DNA from: Anthostomella pinea
Taxonomy: Eukaryota > Ascomycota > Sordariomycetes > Xylariales > Xylariaceae
Direction: 5' to 3'
DNA: 64,000 bases
Assembly: GCA_963556695.1 (NCBI GenBank)
Contig: CAUWAG010000006.1
Span: forward strand, 1,364,001 to 1,428,000
Shown: positions 9,800 to 20,126 of the stretch, in pieces
Numbering within the stretch: position 1 is the first letter of the stretch
Layout: each line of letters opens with the position of its first letter
Translations under genes and position numbers: made by a program
The notes under the pieces: generated by a model
Database searches by the model: none
What the model saw: only the letters and a program-made list of their open reading frames with translations
Told to the model about the DNA's origin: nothing

Positions 9800-12355
9800 A
9801 TGAGTCAACCTAAAAATGCGAGAGGTATGGACGATTCATCAGGGCTGGGGCGATCGGGATCCGTCAGAAGGGCAAGGGAACAGGCAGAAGCAGGTATCAG
9901 GGGATCACCGCCAAACGTTCCAGGATCATCACCGGTAACGCGACGAGTTCAAGGGCAGCCCGGCGTGACTATTTCAAGACCTACACCAGTGGCTCAATGG
10001 CCCCTTGCTGGACCAATACTCTCGCCAACTTCTATCGACTCCGAGCCATACAGACCACCGCCTGGCAGGTCTCAAGCACCGCAACGTCCCCCACGACCTA
10101 GCCGAGTACCTTCAATTCTGGATGGATCCCGCATACAGGATCATACGCCTGTTTTTCAGTACACACCGCAGGATTCAAGAATATCAGAGCTTTCGGTCCC
10201 GGACACGACCGTAACTTCGTCTTCAAGGCCATCAACGCTTTCGTCAGTCGGGTCGATCCCAGATTTCCCGTTACCTGTGGCGGCCCCCCTACCTCCACCT
10301 CGAAGAAGTGTCACTCTGGGACCGCCACCGTCTTCAAGGCGAGGAGCCTCTTCTTTCTACTCCACCGCCTCGTTTGTTTCGCCAATTCCAGAAGAAAGTC
10401 CGCGTACCAGATCCTATGCTTCCTATGCGTCGAGCGCTGCGATACCAGAGAGCTTTGGGAGCGCGTCGCCGGGCTATAGTCCAAACGACATCTTTTTCGA
10501 CGATGCGATAGCGGAAGAATCCATTATCAGTGATGATGCGGACGAAAGTCGTTTGGTCAGGAGTGCAAGCATAGGGAAGAGAGGGAAGCCTTCCCTGGTT
10601 ACCACGAAAAGTTCCGAAAAGACGGATTCGATGCCGCGACCGGCGCCAAGGCCTGTACAAGATGATTCATTCCTGGACGGCACTGGATATCTTGACAACT
10701 CATCGAGCTCTTCAGGTCCTTCTGTCGCGAGGGGAGCAACAGTAGGTTCTGCCTTGACGGCAGACAACATGCTGAATGCATTTGAGGGAGCGAGTGCGAC
10801 GGATCCGTCGTCAATACAAAAAGCAACTCCTTCACCTGTACCGTTTAGGATGTCTGGTCTTCGACGACCGCCACGCCTTGATATCGATGCTGTAAGAACA
10901 GCTGAAGCAAGAGGAAGTCTTACAAGTCTCCCAGATCTTATCCGACGAGCCACGCGTTTAGCATCTTTGATGGATAGGGGCCGGAGACCAGCCAGCCGTT
11001 TCGATGAGCTCGATTTCCCAGAAGAGTTTTACGGCAGGGACTTTGAGAAAGGCGGTTCTTGTTCGTACCATAATATTCCTTTGCACAAGGAAGATGAGCT
11101 GACAGACCTCACAGATGACACGGAGAAGCACCAGTCAGGTCTTTCGGATATGCTGGCTGCATTTCCCCCGCCAGCGAGTCGGCGAAGCATGCGACCGAGT
11201 GGAACCTGGCCGCTGCCCCTTAGTCGACAGTCCTTTCGTGGGGAGCCGATGGAAACCCAACAGCCGGTAGAGCAACGTAAAAAGAGTCGGCGTTGCTGCG
11301 GTCTACCGCTTTGGGCATTTCTCTTCTTACTCCTGGTCATTCTCTGCATCATTGCCGCCGCTATCGTGGTTCCTCTGGAGATTTTTGTGATCAGGAAGCC
11401 CAACAACAACACCGCACCAGCTGAAGCCGATTCTGGATGCCCGGCACAATTGACGTGTCAAAACGGGGGCACTAAGGTTATCAGCCAAGATGTCTGCTCC
11501 TGCATATGTTCCAACGGATTCACGGGTACCGATTGCACGATCGCCACATCACAAGGGTGCACGACGACGACGATAAGTACGGGGGGCACGAGCATTAACA
11601 ATGTCACCATTGGGCAGGCGATACCGCGCCTGATCGAAAACGCGCAGGCGAATTTCTCCATACCACTGTCTGCCACAGCGATCCAGTCCAGGTTCAACTC
11701 TGGAAATCTGTCCTGCAACTCTGAGAACGCGTTGGTGACATTTGACGGCGAATCCTCGCGAACCGACGATTCTCAAAGTGATGTGACAAGCATCAGGGCA
11801 GATGCTGCCCTGGTTCGCGCTGGGGAAGCTGACGCCACGACCGATGCCGCAATCACACTTACTGTTGTTCCGGGTATTGATGCCACCATCATCATCAGTG
11901 AACCAACTGGCACCAATGGCGTCATGATCACCACGCTTACCGCTCCTACTACGCTGTCGGGTGTCTCGACCATCTTCGCGACGACGCTGACTCTCAGCAT
12001 GCCTGTAGAGACTGCAAGTACCACCAAGGCCACGACGACACAATCTCCCGCTGCGAGCATAACCTCGGGCAGCACGTCGGCCATGGTCGAACCAACGGGA
12101 ACCTTCACTGTCAGCGAGGACGCGGTCGATTTCGCTCGTGTTGCGGTCCTGTACGTCTTCCAAAAAGAGAGCTTGGAGGATGCCACGACGGCGCAGACTG
12201 CGCTGCAGGAGTTCTTCACTAGTGCAGACTCTTCGTCTTCCGTGACGATGAAACAGGCAATGAATGTCACCATTGGCGGGAGCCGCACTGTCGACGTGGT
12301 GAACTTCTTCATCGACATTGGCGATGGGAAAGTAGTCGGTGGCACGGGTAGTTGA
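9800..12355 (+). CDS. Large single-pass membrane protein with an extracellular EGF-like module and Ser/Thr-rich ectodomain
   Basis: 851 residues, no introns. Residues 1-500 are a Ser/Pro/Arg-rich, probably disordered cytosolic region with many phosphosite-like stretches. A basic/Cys cluster (RKKSRRCCGLP) directly precedes one hydrophobic helix at about residues 504-531 (LWAFLFLLLVILCII onward). An EGF-like module follows at residues 547-579 with six cysteines (547, 553, 566, 568, 570, 579; spacing C-x5-C-x12-C-x-C-x-C-x8-C) and a typical CxNGG and GFTGTDC core. The rest to residue 851 is Thr/Ser/Ala-rich with N-glycosylation sequons and a more globular end (FARVAVLYVFQKESLED). The absence of a signal peptide and the basic residues before the helix suggest a type II orientation with the C-terminus outside. 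Function is unknown; a mucin-like surface sensor or wall-associated protein is a reasonable inference. Confidence 0.85.
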   Translation: MSQPKNARGMDDSSGLGRSGSVRRAREQAEAGIRGSPPNVPGSSPVTRRVQGQPGVTISRPTPVAQWPLAGPILSPTSIDSEPYRPPPGRSQAPQRPPRPSRVPSILDGSRIQDHTPVFQYTPQDSRISELSVPDTTVTSSSRPSTLSSVGSIPDFPLPVAAPLPPPRRSVTLGPPPSSRRGASSFYSTASFVSPIPEESPRTRSYASYASSAAIPESFGSASPGYSPNDIFFDDAIAEESIISDDADESRLVRSASIGKRGKPSLVTTKSSEKTDSMPRPAPRPVQDDSFLDGTGYLDNSSSSSGPSVARGATVGSALTADNMLNAFEGASATDPSSIQKATPSPVPFRMSGLRRPPRLDIDAVRTAEARGSLTSLPDLIRRATRLASLMDRGRRPASRFDELDFPEEFYGRDFEKGGSCSYHNIPLHKEDELTDLTDDTEKHQSGLSDMLAAFPPPASRRSMRPSGTWPLPLSRQSFRGEPMETQQPVEQRKKSRRCCGLPLWAFLFLLLVILCIIAAAIVVPLEIFVIRKPNNNTAPAEADSGCPAQLTCQNGGTKVISQDVCSCICSNGFTGTDCTIATSQGCTTTTISTGGTSINNVTIGQAIPRLIENAQANFSIPLSATAIQSRFNSGNLSCNSENALVTFDGESSRTDDSQSDVTSIRADAALVRAGEADATTDAAITLTVVPGIDATIIISEPTGTNGVMITTLTAPTTLSGVSTIFATTLTLSMPVETASTTKATTTQSPAASITSGSTSAMVEPTGTFTVSEDAVDFARVAVLYVFQKESLEDATTAQTALQEFFTSADSSSSVTMKQAMNVTIGGSRTVDVVNFFIDIGDGKVVGGTGS

Positions 12356-12927
12356 GTAAGCAACAGCGAACATACTGACACGACCCCTTTTATGGTTCCG
12401 AATCTCCTTCCAGACGCGACGTCACTCCCGGCGTCCAAGCCTGCATTTGACATACCCATGTGCATATGGAGTTCACGACTTTTCTAAACGAAAAGGACGG
12501 GCTATTTTTTGGGCATTTTCAAAGCGGAGACCCCCTTGATTCGGGAGGTCTCCCCTGTACTACAAGAAACTCTTACTACGAACCCAACATACCGCGACGA
12601 CGAGGCATCGACCCTTTACCCGTGATTGAAACGACGTCGAGGTCCAGCCAGACTGAAGGGTGCGTAGAAAAACCAGAAACTCGTAGATAGCCTGGCCATC
12701 TTCGAGGCAATGTTTAATAGACTTTTACGATGGTCTCAACCCTACTGTGCTCCTGATGACAGAGTGACTGATTGTGATGCACCTACTGGACCGCTGGTTT
12801 CTGATGTCAGCAGAATGGGTTGCACTGATAGCATTAGGTTCTTATACGGAGGACCTACTGGAGTTCCTAGTCTTTCAGACGGGCACAAATCCCCGAGAGC
12901 AGAACGCACGAGATGGACGGGAGGTAC

Positions 12928-12930
<3 letters not shown>

Positions 12931-12958
<28 letters not shown>
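12931..12958. repeat. (AAGC)7 microsatellite
   Basis: Seven perfect copies of the tetranucleotide AAGC in tandem, inside non-coding sequence. Confidence 0.95.
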
Positions 12959-12959
<1 letters not shown>

Positions 12960-13413
12960 GGCTTGGTGCATCCCAGCAGTCAGCCGGACACTTACTGATT
13001 AATAGGGGAAGAAATGAGAGCGCGTGTTTATGTGTGGGTTGCATTGTGTGTGTGTTCTGTTCGCGAATATCAGCCCTCCAGCCACCCAGCCATCAATACG
13101 ACGGACGACGGTTGACGGTTGACATGTGCGGTGACGTCGAAGGCGCCCTCCCTCCCCTTTACTGTGCATTGGTTTCTTTTTTCTTCTATTGCATCACCGT
13201 GCCTCGTTCCGTGGTAGGTACCTTGAACGAAGCATCTCCTTCTGTATGTACCGAGCATCTATCTATCTCACTTCCCACAGGTACCTATTATTTTCAGAGA
13301 GGTCAGTGAATATGTCAACAGTTTTAGGCCAATCTGTTGATCTGTCATCTTTCATCTATAAAATGCCAATCTGTCAACTGTCATCTCTTATCTGTCATCT
13401 GCGATCTCGATCT

Positions 13414-13498
13414 CAGCTTGTTGTGCTTACCTCAGCTTGTTGTGCTGACCTCAGCTTGTGCTCAGGGTCAGCTTGGGTCAGGTCAGGTCAGCTCAGAG
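13414..13498. repeat. Degenerate CTCAGCTTG/GGTCAGCT tandem repeat tract
   Basis: The motif CTCAGCTTGTTGTGCT occurs twice, then shortens to CTCAGCTTGTGCT and GGTCAGCTTGGGTCAGGTCA. A TCTGTCATCT array (about 13340-13400) lies just before it. It looks like slippage-derived low-complexity DNA. Confidence 0.8.
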
Positions 13499-15308
13499 CT
13501 ACCGGTAGGATCGGGCCGGCCTCGGTCTCCGTGCCGCTTGCTTGCTTGCTTGCATTCCATCCAAAATACGGCACGGCGCGGCACGTTTTACTGGCGGACT
13601 TGTGGTATGTAGACTGACTGTTGGTTGGTGGACTTGTGTTATTAATACCTACCTACCTACCTTGTATCAGCGGCGTCGAGGCGTGGTTGGTATTCTTTCC
13701 ATGGCCGGGCGGGCCTAGATGGCGAGCTCCACCGTGTTGGAGCTGGAGTTGTTGGAGTCCAGTCCAGTCCGCACCAACAATGTATTACGTGGGCTGCGGT
13801 GAATTCCTAACGGTTCTTCCAACTCCTACCACGTGCAGTTCACTGTTCACCGGTAGCTTTGCCGACGGGCGGGTCGGGTTCGTCGTCGTCGTCTTTGACC
13901 GCCTCTGTTTGTTTGTCTCTGCTATGTTTACCTACCTCGTAATATCTCCATACCTACGTAAGATAAGGCATGCAATGCAGCTGCACCCGGATATAGATAG
14001 TATACCACGAGGACGCGGGGCCGGCCCATCAGTCGGCAGTAGCGCGGCTCCTGCTAGGTTAGGTACTTTTTTCTCCATTTTCAGTATCTTTCTTCCCATG
14101 CGAACGAACGGCCACGTGCCGGCGGTGATCTCTATCGATTCAAACATTTCAAGCCCCTCGTGAGTGGTGGTGAACAGAGATAAGCGGGAAATCCTCTTCA
14201 TTCCTGCTGAGGAATGCAAATTGCAGATATCGGTCCACGTAGTTAATACGTGAGTGGGCGTTTTTTGGGGGCCACCTTTGGGGGCTATATCAGCGTTCGT
14301 GTCTGTCTGCCTGTCTGTCTCCAGGTAGGTAGGTAAGGTATGGTGATTGGGGCTGGTATAGTATGGGGGCCGCCGGCTCACGGTTGACTTGCACACCGAC
14401 TTGCGACGTCGCAGGGCAGGAGCTGAGGGATTTCTCGGCTAAAAGATTTAAGAACTAAAAGAATGCAAAAGGATCGCTGTCGTCTGAAGTTCCCCTGCAG
14501 TCTGTAGATACCCCTGCATTGCCACCCTTGTCTCCGCAGGTATTTACTATTTGGAGTGAGTACCGATGAACCACCAACATGTGCATGCTGCAAAGGCGGG
14601 ATTGGTCGATTGCACTGCTGCCAGTCACGTATCAGTGATCACTGGCAGCCTAGACGCTAGCGGGACGAAAGATGGGCGTGGGATGGGATGAAGGAATGGA
14701 TGTATGGATGTATGGCCGATCGTCGTTGGCAAAAAACCATGCAGAACTCAACCATGCATGCACGCTCCAGGGGAGGAGGAGGAGGGGCGCGTGGTATCGC
14801 GTGGTATGTAGGTATGCACCGCGCCGCTGGGCTGGTAGCGGTCTGCCTTCTTGTGGAGGCAGCCAACGGTTGATAATGGATGCAGATATAAGCTTGTTGG
14901 CATTTGCCTTCCTTCCTTCGACCGGGCTCGAGGGTGGCGCGATGGTACTCTACAGGGTAGATGTGTGGAGGTCAACCTCGTGGTGTGCTGCAGGAGGGAT
15001 TCCTTTGCTTGCGTTATCGTGGTATATTATTGGCGTCACCGCTGTTGTCGTGTTTTCTTGGCTGGTCCGTGTCTACTTTACATGGATGCTTGTGGGTTCG
15101 AGGTTCCTCTTGATACGCTTTATATCTGTGGCTTATTGTACCGTCGTCTCGTTCTTTTGCAATGTCTTCCTCTGATATTCACGAATAGGTAGAGACCGGA
15201 AGGGCGCTTGGTCTATGCGACGTCACAACGTGGGGATATACGACGTGCTATCCACGTATACCGGGATAGGAAGAGACGAACAGACAGTGGATTGAGCCGC
15301 CCGCCACC

Positions 15309-16556
15309 ATGGCTTCGATGAAGCCCTCCTCCCCCGAAACTCCAGGCCCAGCCCTGAGACTCGCCACTCACCTCGTCATCGAACAGGAGACACGCGAGCT
15401 GGCCGAGTCGCCCATCCTCCCCGAGCTGCTATTCCGCTCCTCCACAGCAGCAGCACCAAAGCCCAAGCCCAAATCCAAGTCCAAGTCGCGTTCCAAGACA
15501 ACAACAGCCTGTTCGACGAAGCCCGACAGCTATTTCGACATTGCGCTGCGCACGCGCAATCTCGGCGGTAGCGGCAGCGGCAGCGGCAAAGACACCGCCG
15601 TATCATCCCCCGTCATCACAAGACTGAGCATAAGCATAGACGGCACTTCACCACCGGCTTCGCCCGTCTCGCCGTGCACAACACAAACACAAACCCCCAT
15701 CTCGCCCTCGCTGTTCCCCGTGCCGCCGAGCACGAGCTGCGTCCATCTGCCACTACAATCAGCCACCCCTACTCCAGCGCAGACGACGACACCACCACCA
15801 ACACCGCCACAGACGACAGTGACGCGACTATCCCCATTCCCAGCATCGTCGCCGCGTGTAAACAGAGCGCCGTCCCCGACCACGTTCTATTCCCCCACGA
15901 CGCCCGTGGAACAACCCCTGACTTCAGCGCTGTCCCCGCCGCAGATCCCGGCGCGGGCTTATGGGCGCAACAGGGGTCGGAGGGTCAGTAAGAGTTTGCG
16001 GGGCGGTGCGGATGAAGTCGAAGATGAAGATGGAAACGCGGACGACGCGTGGCCGCTTCGTGCAATACCAGCCACAAGACCCAGAACGCCCAGCCTCAAT
16101 GGCCCGGTCGAGGGAAGGAAGAACCGACGCAGCAGGAGTACTGCCGAGTCGCTAGACGGCCTGCCGTATTTGCCGCCGCTGCCCTCCTATCCGTCCCTCG
16201 CGGGCCTTCTGCGCATCACGACGCCGCCGATGTCGCCGGAGCCGAGCCCGCCGTCGCGGGCGGTCAGCTTTGCTGATTCGACGACGCCGATCATGCCGCG
16301 GCCGGCGAGTCGGGATCTGTGGGGTCCTGCTGACGGAGAAGAGTTGGGGAGGTCACGCGTGGAAGATAAGGATGCAGATGAGCAGCGGTTGGGTGGTCTG
16401 GGGTTCGGGAGTGATGTTGCTGGCTTTTCTCCTGCCGGTTTTGTGGCGGAGAAATGGCGGCAACGGCGGCGCAATAGGAGGTTGAAGATTATTTGGGGCG
16501 CTTCAATAGTGGTGGGCACGTTGGTGGTGGTGGGTGTTGTGGTTGGGCTGACATGA
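15309..16556 (+). CDS. Pro/Ser-rich protein with a C-terminal membrane anchor
   Basis: 415 residues, single exon. The start is strong: the ATG at 15309 sits in a near-perfect fungal/Kozak context (GCCACCATGGC). The protein is dominated by Ser, Pro and Thr with a KPKPKSKSKSRSK basic stretch near residues 55-67 and an acidic patch (VEDEDGNADD) in the middle. SFADSTTPIMPRPASRDLWGP marks a more conserved-looking segment near residue 320. The C-terminus has a dibasic run (RQRRRNRRLK) followed by a hydrophobic helix to the end (IIWGASIVVGTLVVVGVVVG), so it looks like a tail-anchored protein with its bulk in the cytosol. I recognise no domain and assign no function. A proline-rich phosphoprotein adaptor on an internal membrane is one possibility. 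Confidence 0.75.
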   Translation: MASMKPSSPETPGPALRLATHLVIEQETRELAESPILPELLFRSSTAAAPKPKPKSKSKSRSKTTTACSTKPDSYFDIALRTRNLGGSGSGSGKDTAVSSPVITRLSISIDGTSPPASPVSPCTTQTQTPISPSLFPVPPSTSCVHLPLQSATPTPAQTTTPPPTPPQTTVTRLSPFPASSPRVNRAPSPTTFYSPTTPVEQPLTSALSPPQIPARAYGRNRGRRVSKSLRGGADEVEDEDGNADDAWPLRAIPATRPRTPSLNGPVEGRKNRRSRSTAESLDGLPYLPPLPSYPSLAGLLRITTPPMSPEPSPPSRAVSFADSTTPIMPRPASRDLWGPADGEELGRSRVEDKDADEQRLGGLGFGSDVAGFSPAGFVAEKWRQRRRNRRLKIIWGASIVVGTLVVVGVVVGLT

Positions 16557-17196
16557 GGCAAGAGAGATGAACGAATGAGGGGATGGGGGGATGAGGGAAC
16601 GCTACATGTAATGAAGATTATGATATGATTAGAATTTTATGAATGGGACTACGAATTATGGTATAACATACTTTTGATGCGTTCAGTGTAACGACAGCTG
16701 GTCGTTGACTTTGGGTGTGATGAGTGTGATGAGTGTGCTAAGTGTGAGAACCTGTGCTGATACATGGAGATGAGACACCGAGTGGAATAAACCGCAGTGA
16801 ACCACCAAAGATGACGATCATGATGACTCTGGCATTTTATGACCATAATTGTCAGCCGCGAGGGGCCGGCGTGGGGTTCCCTCCGGTGGTGCTCGGATCT
16901 GGAGATTTGAGAAGATGAGATGAGATGAGGGACGCCCGCGGGTGGGGCTGCCAAGTTTATATCGCCGACATGGACCGGAGCTTCACCTCACCTAGGATCA
17001 CCGCCGAACAACTGGGGTGGGAGATTCATCTAAGAAATCCCAGAGACAACAGAGACACCATCCGTTATCTTACGTTCATACGCTGTTCCGTCTGGTTCCG
17101 CTTAACGTCGCTACCTGTACTGAGGATTGCGAGCCTGCACCACACAACCCAAGAACATGGGAAAGGATCAAGAGACCCTTTAGCGACAGCACCGTC
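16557..17196. other. Intergenic region between two plus-strand genes
   Basis: 0.64 kb containing the 3' flank of the tail-anchored protein gene and the promoter of the zinc-cluster regulator. A TGTGATGAGTGTGATGAGTGTG repeat lies near 16720-16740. An in-frame upstream ATG exists at 17017 but is not the preferred regulator start. Confidence 0.5.
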
Positions 17197-20126
17197 ATGG
17201 AGCAGCCAATCGGACCGCAAGCGCGGCCCAAATCCAGACCCAAGGCTAACGACAGTAGCCGTCCAGGAGCATACGCCTGCGAGGCATGTCGTGCGGCAAA
17301 GGTGAGATGCCAGCCGGGCACTCATCCCGACATATGTAAACGGTATAGTCCACCGCCTACCTCGTCAGGGTATATAAGCTGAACAGGCCACACGCAGGTG
17401 TTCGGGGCACAAGAGGGAGTGCGTCTTCCGAACCGGTCCGCGAACCAGGCGCCCCAAGAACTCATCTCGGCCGTGAGTACATCTTCTCTCGAGTCTTCCC
17501 CGTGATCTTCCACCTCGGATCTAGGTTGTATGGGATAGATACCCTGGAACTTCTGGTCTGTTACTTGTGGCAAGCATCCGGCTGAAGACCGAGAACCAGC
17601 GAAGCGGAGCTACCGCCACCACCCCCGGGCCCCGGCAAGACCTTCAGCATCGACTTCAACATGGCGGCAGCCGAGGAGCCCAACGCCGATTTTGATAATC
17701 TGCGGCAGAGGCACGAGAGCTTTATTGCCGACCTCGTATCTGGCTCCGACCCCGGCTCTGACAACTGTGCCATGCTATCGTCTGACCCAGATCCGGGGAA
17801 GGCCTTCAGCTTCAACGACCTCTCGTCCGGCGCCACTCCCTCATCGTCATCGACAACCACGGCTTCTGGGAGTACGAATGCGAACGCGGCGAATACGGAC
17901 TCCTCGCACCGGCGGCGGCCCATAGCCGAGCTGGGCATCAAGCCGCAGTTCAACCTCGACTCGGCGGCCAAGCTGCTCGCCTCGTTCCGCGCCATGCTGC
18001 CGCACTTCCCGTGCGTCGTGCTGCCCGACGACGCCGACGTGCGGTCCTTGGCGCGGGACTCGCCTTTCGTCCTGCTGGCTATCCTGGCTGTGACGAGCTG
18101 CTCGACCAGCCTGCAGGGTCACAGCCTCTACGACGAGGAGTTCCGTAAGGTGTTGGGACTCAAGTTCGTTGCGGGCGGGGATAGGTCGCTTGAGCTGCTG
18201 CAGGGCTTGTTGGTGTATTGTTCCTGGTAAGCTAAGTTTCATCAAGACATTGTTCGTCTTGTTTCTCTCATTGGTTTTACAGCTCTCAAGATGCATGCAT
18301 ATATGGCTCTAGGACTATGGGATTCACCGAGCAATAGTTATGTCTCTGTATCGGAGAGGTACGAGTCTGTGCAAGTTGAAGCTTACGATCATCCTAGGTA
18401 CCCCTTTCATCTGCGACCAAAGAACAGACAGCTATTCCAGTACCTGCGCATGGCCGTCGACATGGTGCACGATCTGGAGCTAGACCAGGAATCCGATCTG
18501 AACCTCTCGTGGCAGCGTCCCGTGGAGCGCGACAGCAAGATCCAGAACATCCGGGCATTCCTGGCCTGCTTCTACGCGAGCTCAACGTCAGTCGTCCTAC
18601 ATCCCCTATCATCCCCTACCTACCACCCTTCCCCATCCCCAATCCCAACCTCCTCACGCGATACTAACCCTCCCCAACCCAACAGCTACAGCTGGGCCTG
18701 GTCCAAGCCGACGACCCTGCGGTACTCATCCTGGATCACCCGGTGCAGCGACGCCCTGGAACAGGCCAGCGCCCTCGAGCAGGACCACGTATTGGTTTGG
18801 CTCGTGCGGCTGCAGTACATCCTGGCCGAGCTGCACGAGGTGCAGATCAACGCCCGGGCGTTTCGCGATCCCCAGAGCGAACACTACCGCGGCCTCATCC
18901 GCATGGGTCTCGAGCCGCAGCTGCGGGACTTCCAGAGTCGGATGCCGGACGGGATATCCACTGCGCGTGAGTCGCATTGCACAACTCTCTCCGCCTTCAT
19001 CGTTCCACTCTACCTTCTTCTTCTTCTATCGTTCGCCTGATTGATATGTTGTGTTGTGTTTCTCAAGTCGCAAAAAGCTGACTTATCACTGTGGTTCACA
19101 TGTGTAGCAAGCATCGTCATGACCTCCCTGAGCGCAGACATGTACCTCCTAGCCGCGCCCCTACTTTCAACGCGCGCCGCGCAGGTCCAACGCACCGAGG
19201 AGGAACCCCTCGACCCCGAAATCTTCCTCGCCGCGGCGCACACCGCCCGTGCCTTCCTCGATTACGTTGCAGCGCTCCCGCCGGAGCAGATGGCCTGGTT
19301 TTCTGGGGCTGACTACACGCACTTCGTCGTGGCCGTCATCCTGGCCTACCGGCTCTCGTTCCCGGTTGCGTCGTGTCCGGGCTACGACTTTGTTGGTGGG
19401 AGGCGCGTGCTGGATTTTGGTGGCGTTTTGCGGACGATGGCTGCTGGATCTGGATCGGGAAATGGGGATGGGGATGAAGATGGAGACGGTGGAAGTGGGA
19501 AAGGAGGTAGAGGAAAAGGGGCAGGGGAGAGAGAGGGGGGTTGGGGGGAAGGGCGCAGCAAGAAGAAAACGGATCATGTCGCGGCCTTGCGCGTCGTGCT
19601 TGCGGCCGTGAGGGAGAGCTTTGAGAAGAAAAGCGCCGCGCTCGACTCGGCTACTGCCGCTGCTACTACAGCTACGGAAATGGGCAGCAGTAGTAACAGT
19701 AACAGCAGCAGTGGCGGTAGTAGCAGTAGTAGTAGTAGCAGACGGGATCCCTCCGCCTGTCCCATGCTCAACGGCAGTCTGGAGGAGCACCTGCCGCTGT
19801 GGGCAGGGCAGCAGGGGGCTGCTCTGCCCGGGTTTTCCGGCTTCTACACGCCGCAGAGCGGGAGCAGGAGCGGGAGCACGGGGGTGCTGACAGATCCGTT
19901 CTCGTTCTCATCGGTGGATAATCTGGATCTGGATCTGGTTGCAATGGGCCAGCTGGGAGACCACCAGGGAGGAGGAGGAGGAGGAGGAGGCAAGCCGCCG
20001 GTGGTTTTTCGTGACCTGTGGGATACTATGACGACGGGCTGGCCTGCTGCGGGCATGGACATGGGGGACGTCGACTGGACGGCTGAAAGGGACGACGTGG
20101 AGTATCCTGACTTTGGGGGTCTGTGA
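17197..20126 (+). CDS. Zn(II)2Cys6 transcription factor with fungal-specific middle homology region
   Basis: Six exons: 17197-17342, 17398-17472, 17600-18226, 18398-18586, 18686-18966, 19108-20126, giving 778 residues in one unbroken frame. The binuclear zinc cluster spans the first intron: Cys 28, 31, 38, 47, 50 and 57 (spacing 2-6-8-2-6), with the basic AAKVR loop that contacts DNA. The middle homology region starts near LLQGLLVYCSWYPFHL, created by joining exons 3 and 4, and continues through RQLFQYLRMAVDMVHDLELD. The C-terminal part carries low-complexity Gly/Asp (about 19440-19530) and Ser/Asn (about 19680-19740) loops, then an acidic end (DVEYPDFGGL) that could activate transcription. 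Introns have canonical ends; intron 4 has a clear ACTAACCC branch site. Intron 3 (18227-18397) contains an internal TTTTACAG that could be used alternatively. Target genes are unknown, and no pathway genes adjoin it. Confidence 0.88.

Larger units (their letters stand above)
12356..15308. other. Intergenic region with simple repeats
   Basis: Nearly 3 kb between two plus-strand genes. Plus-strand frames of 199, 180 and 167 codons cross it, but they contain the simple repeats listed separately and show no domain. ACCTACCTACC and GGTAGGTAGG microsatellite patches occur near 13650 and 14325. I accept no gene here. Confidence 0.5.

Noticed and set aside
12710..13309. 199-codon plus-strand frame
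   Set aside because: It passes through the (AAGC)7 array and has no recognisable features.
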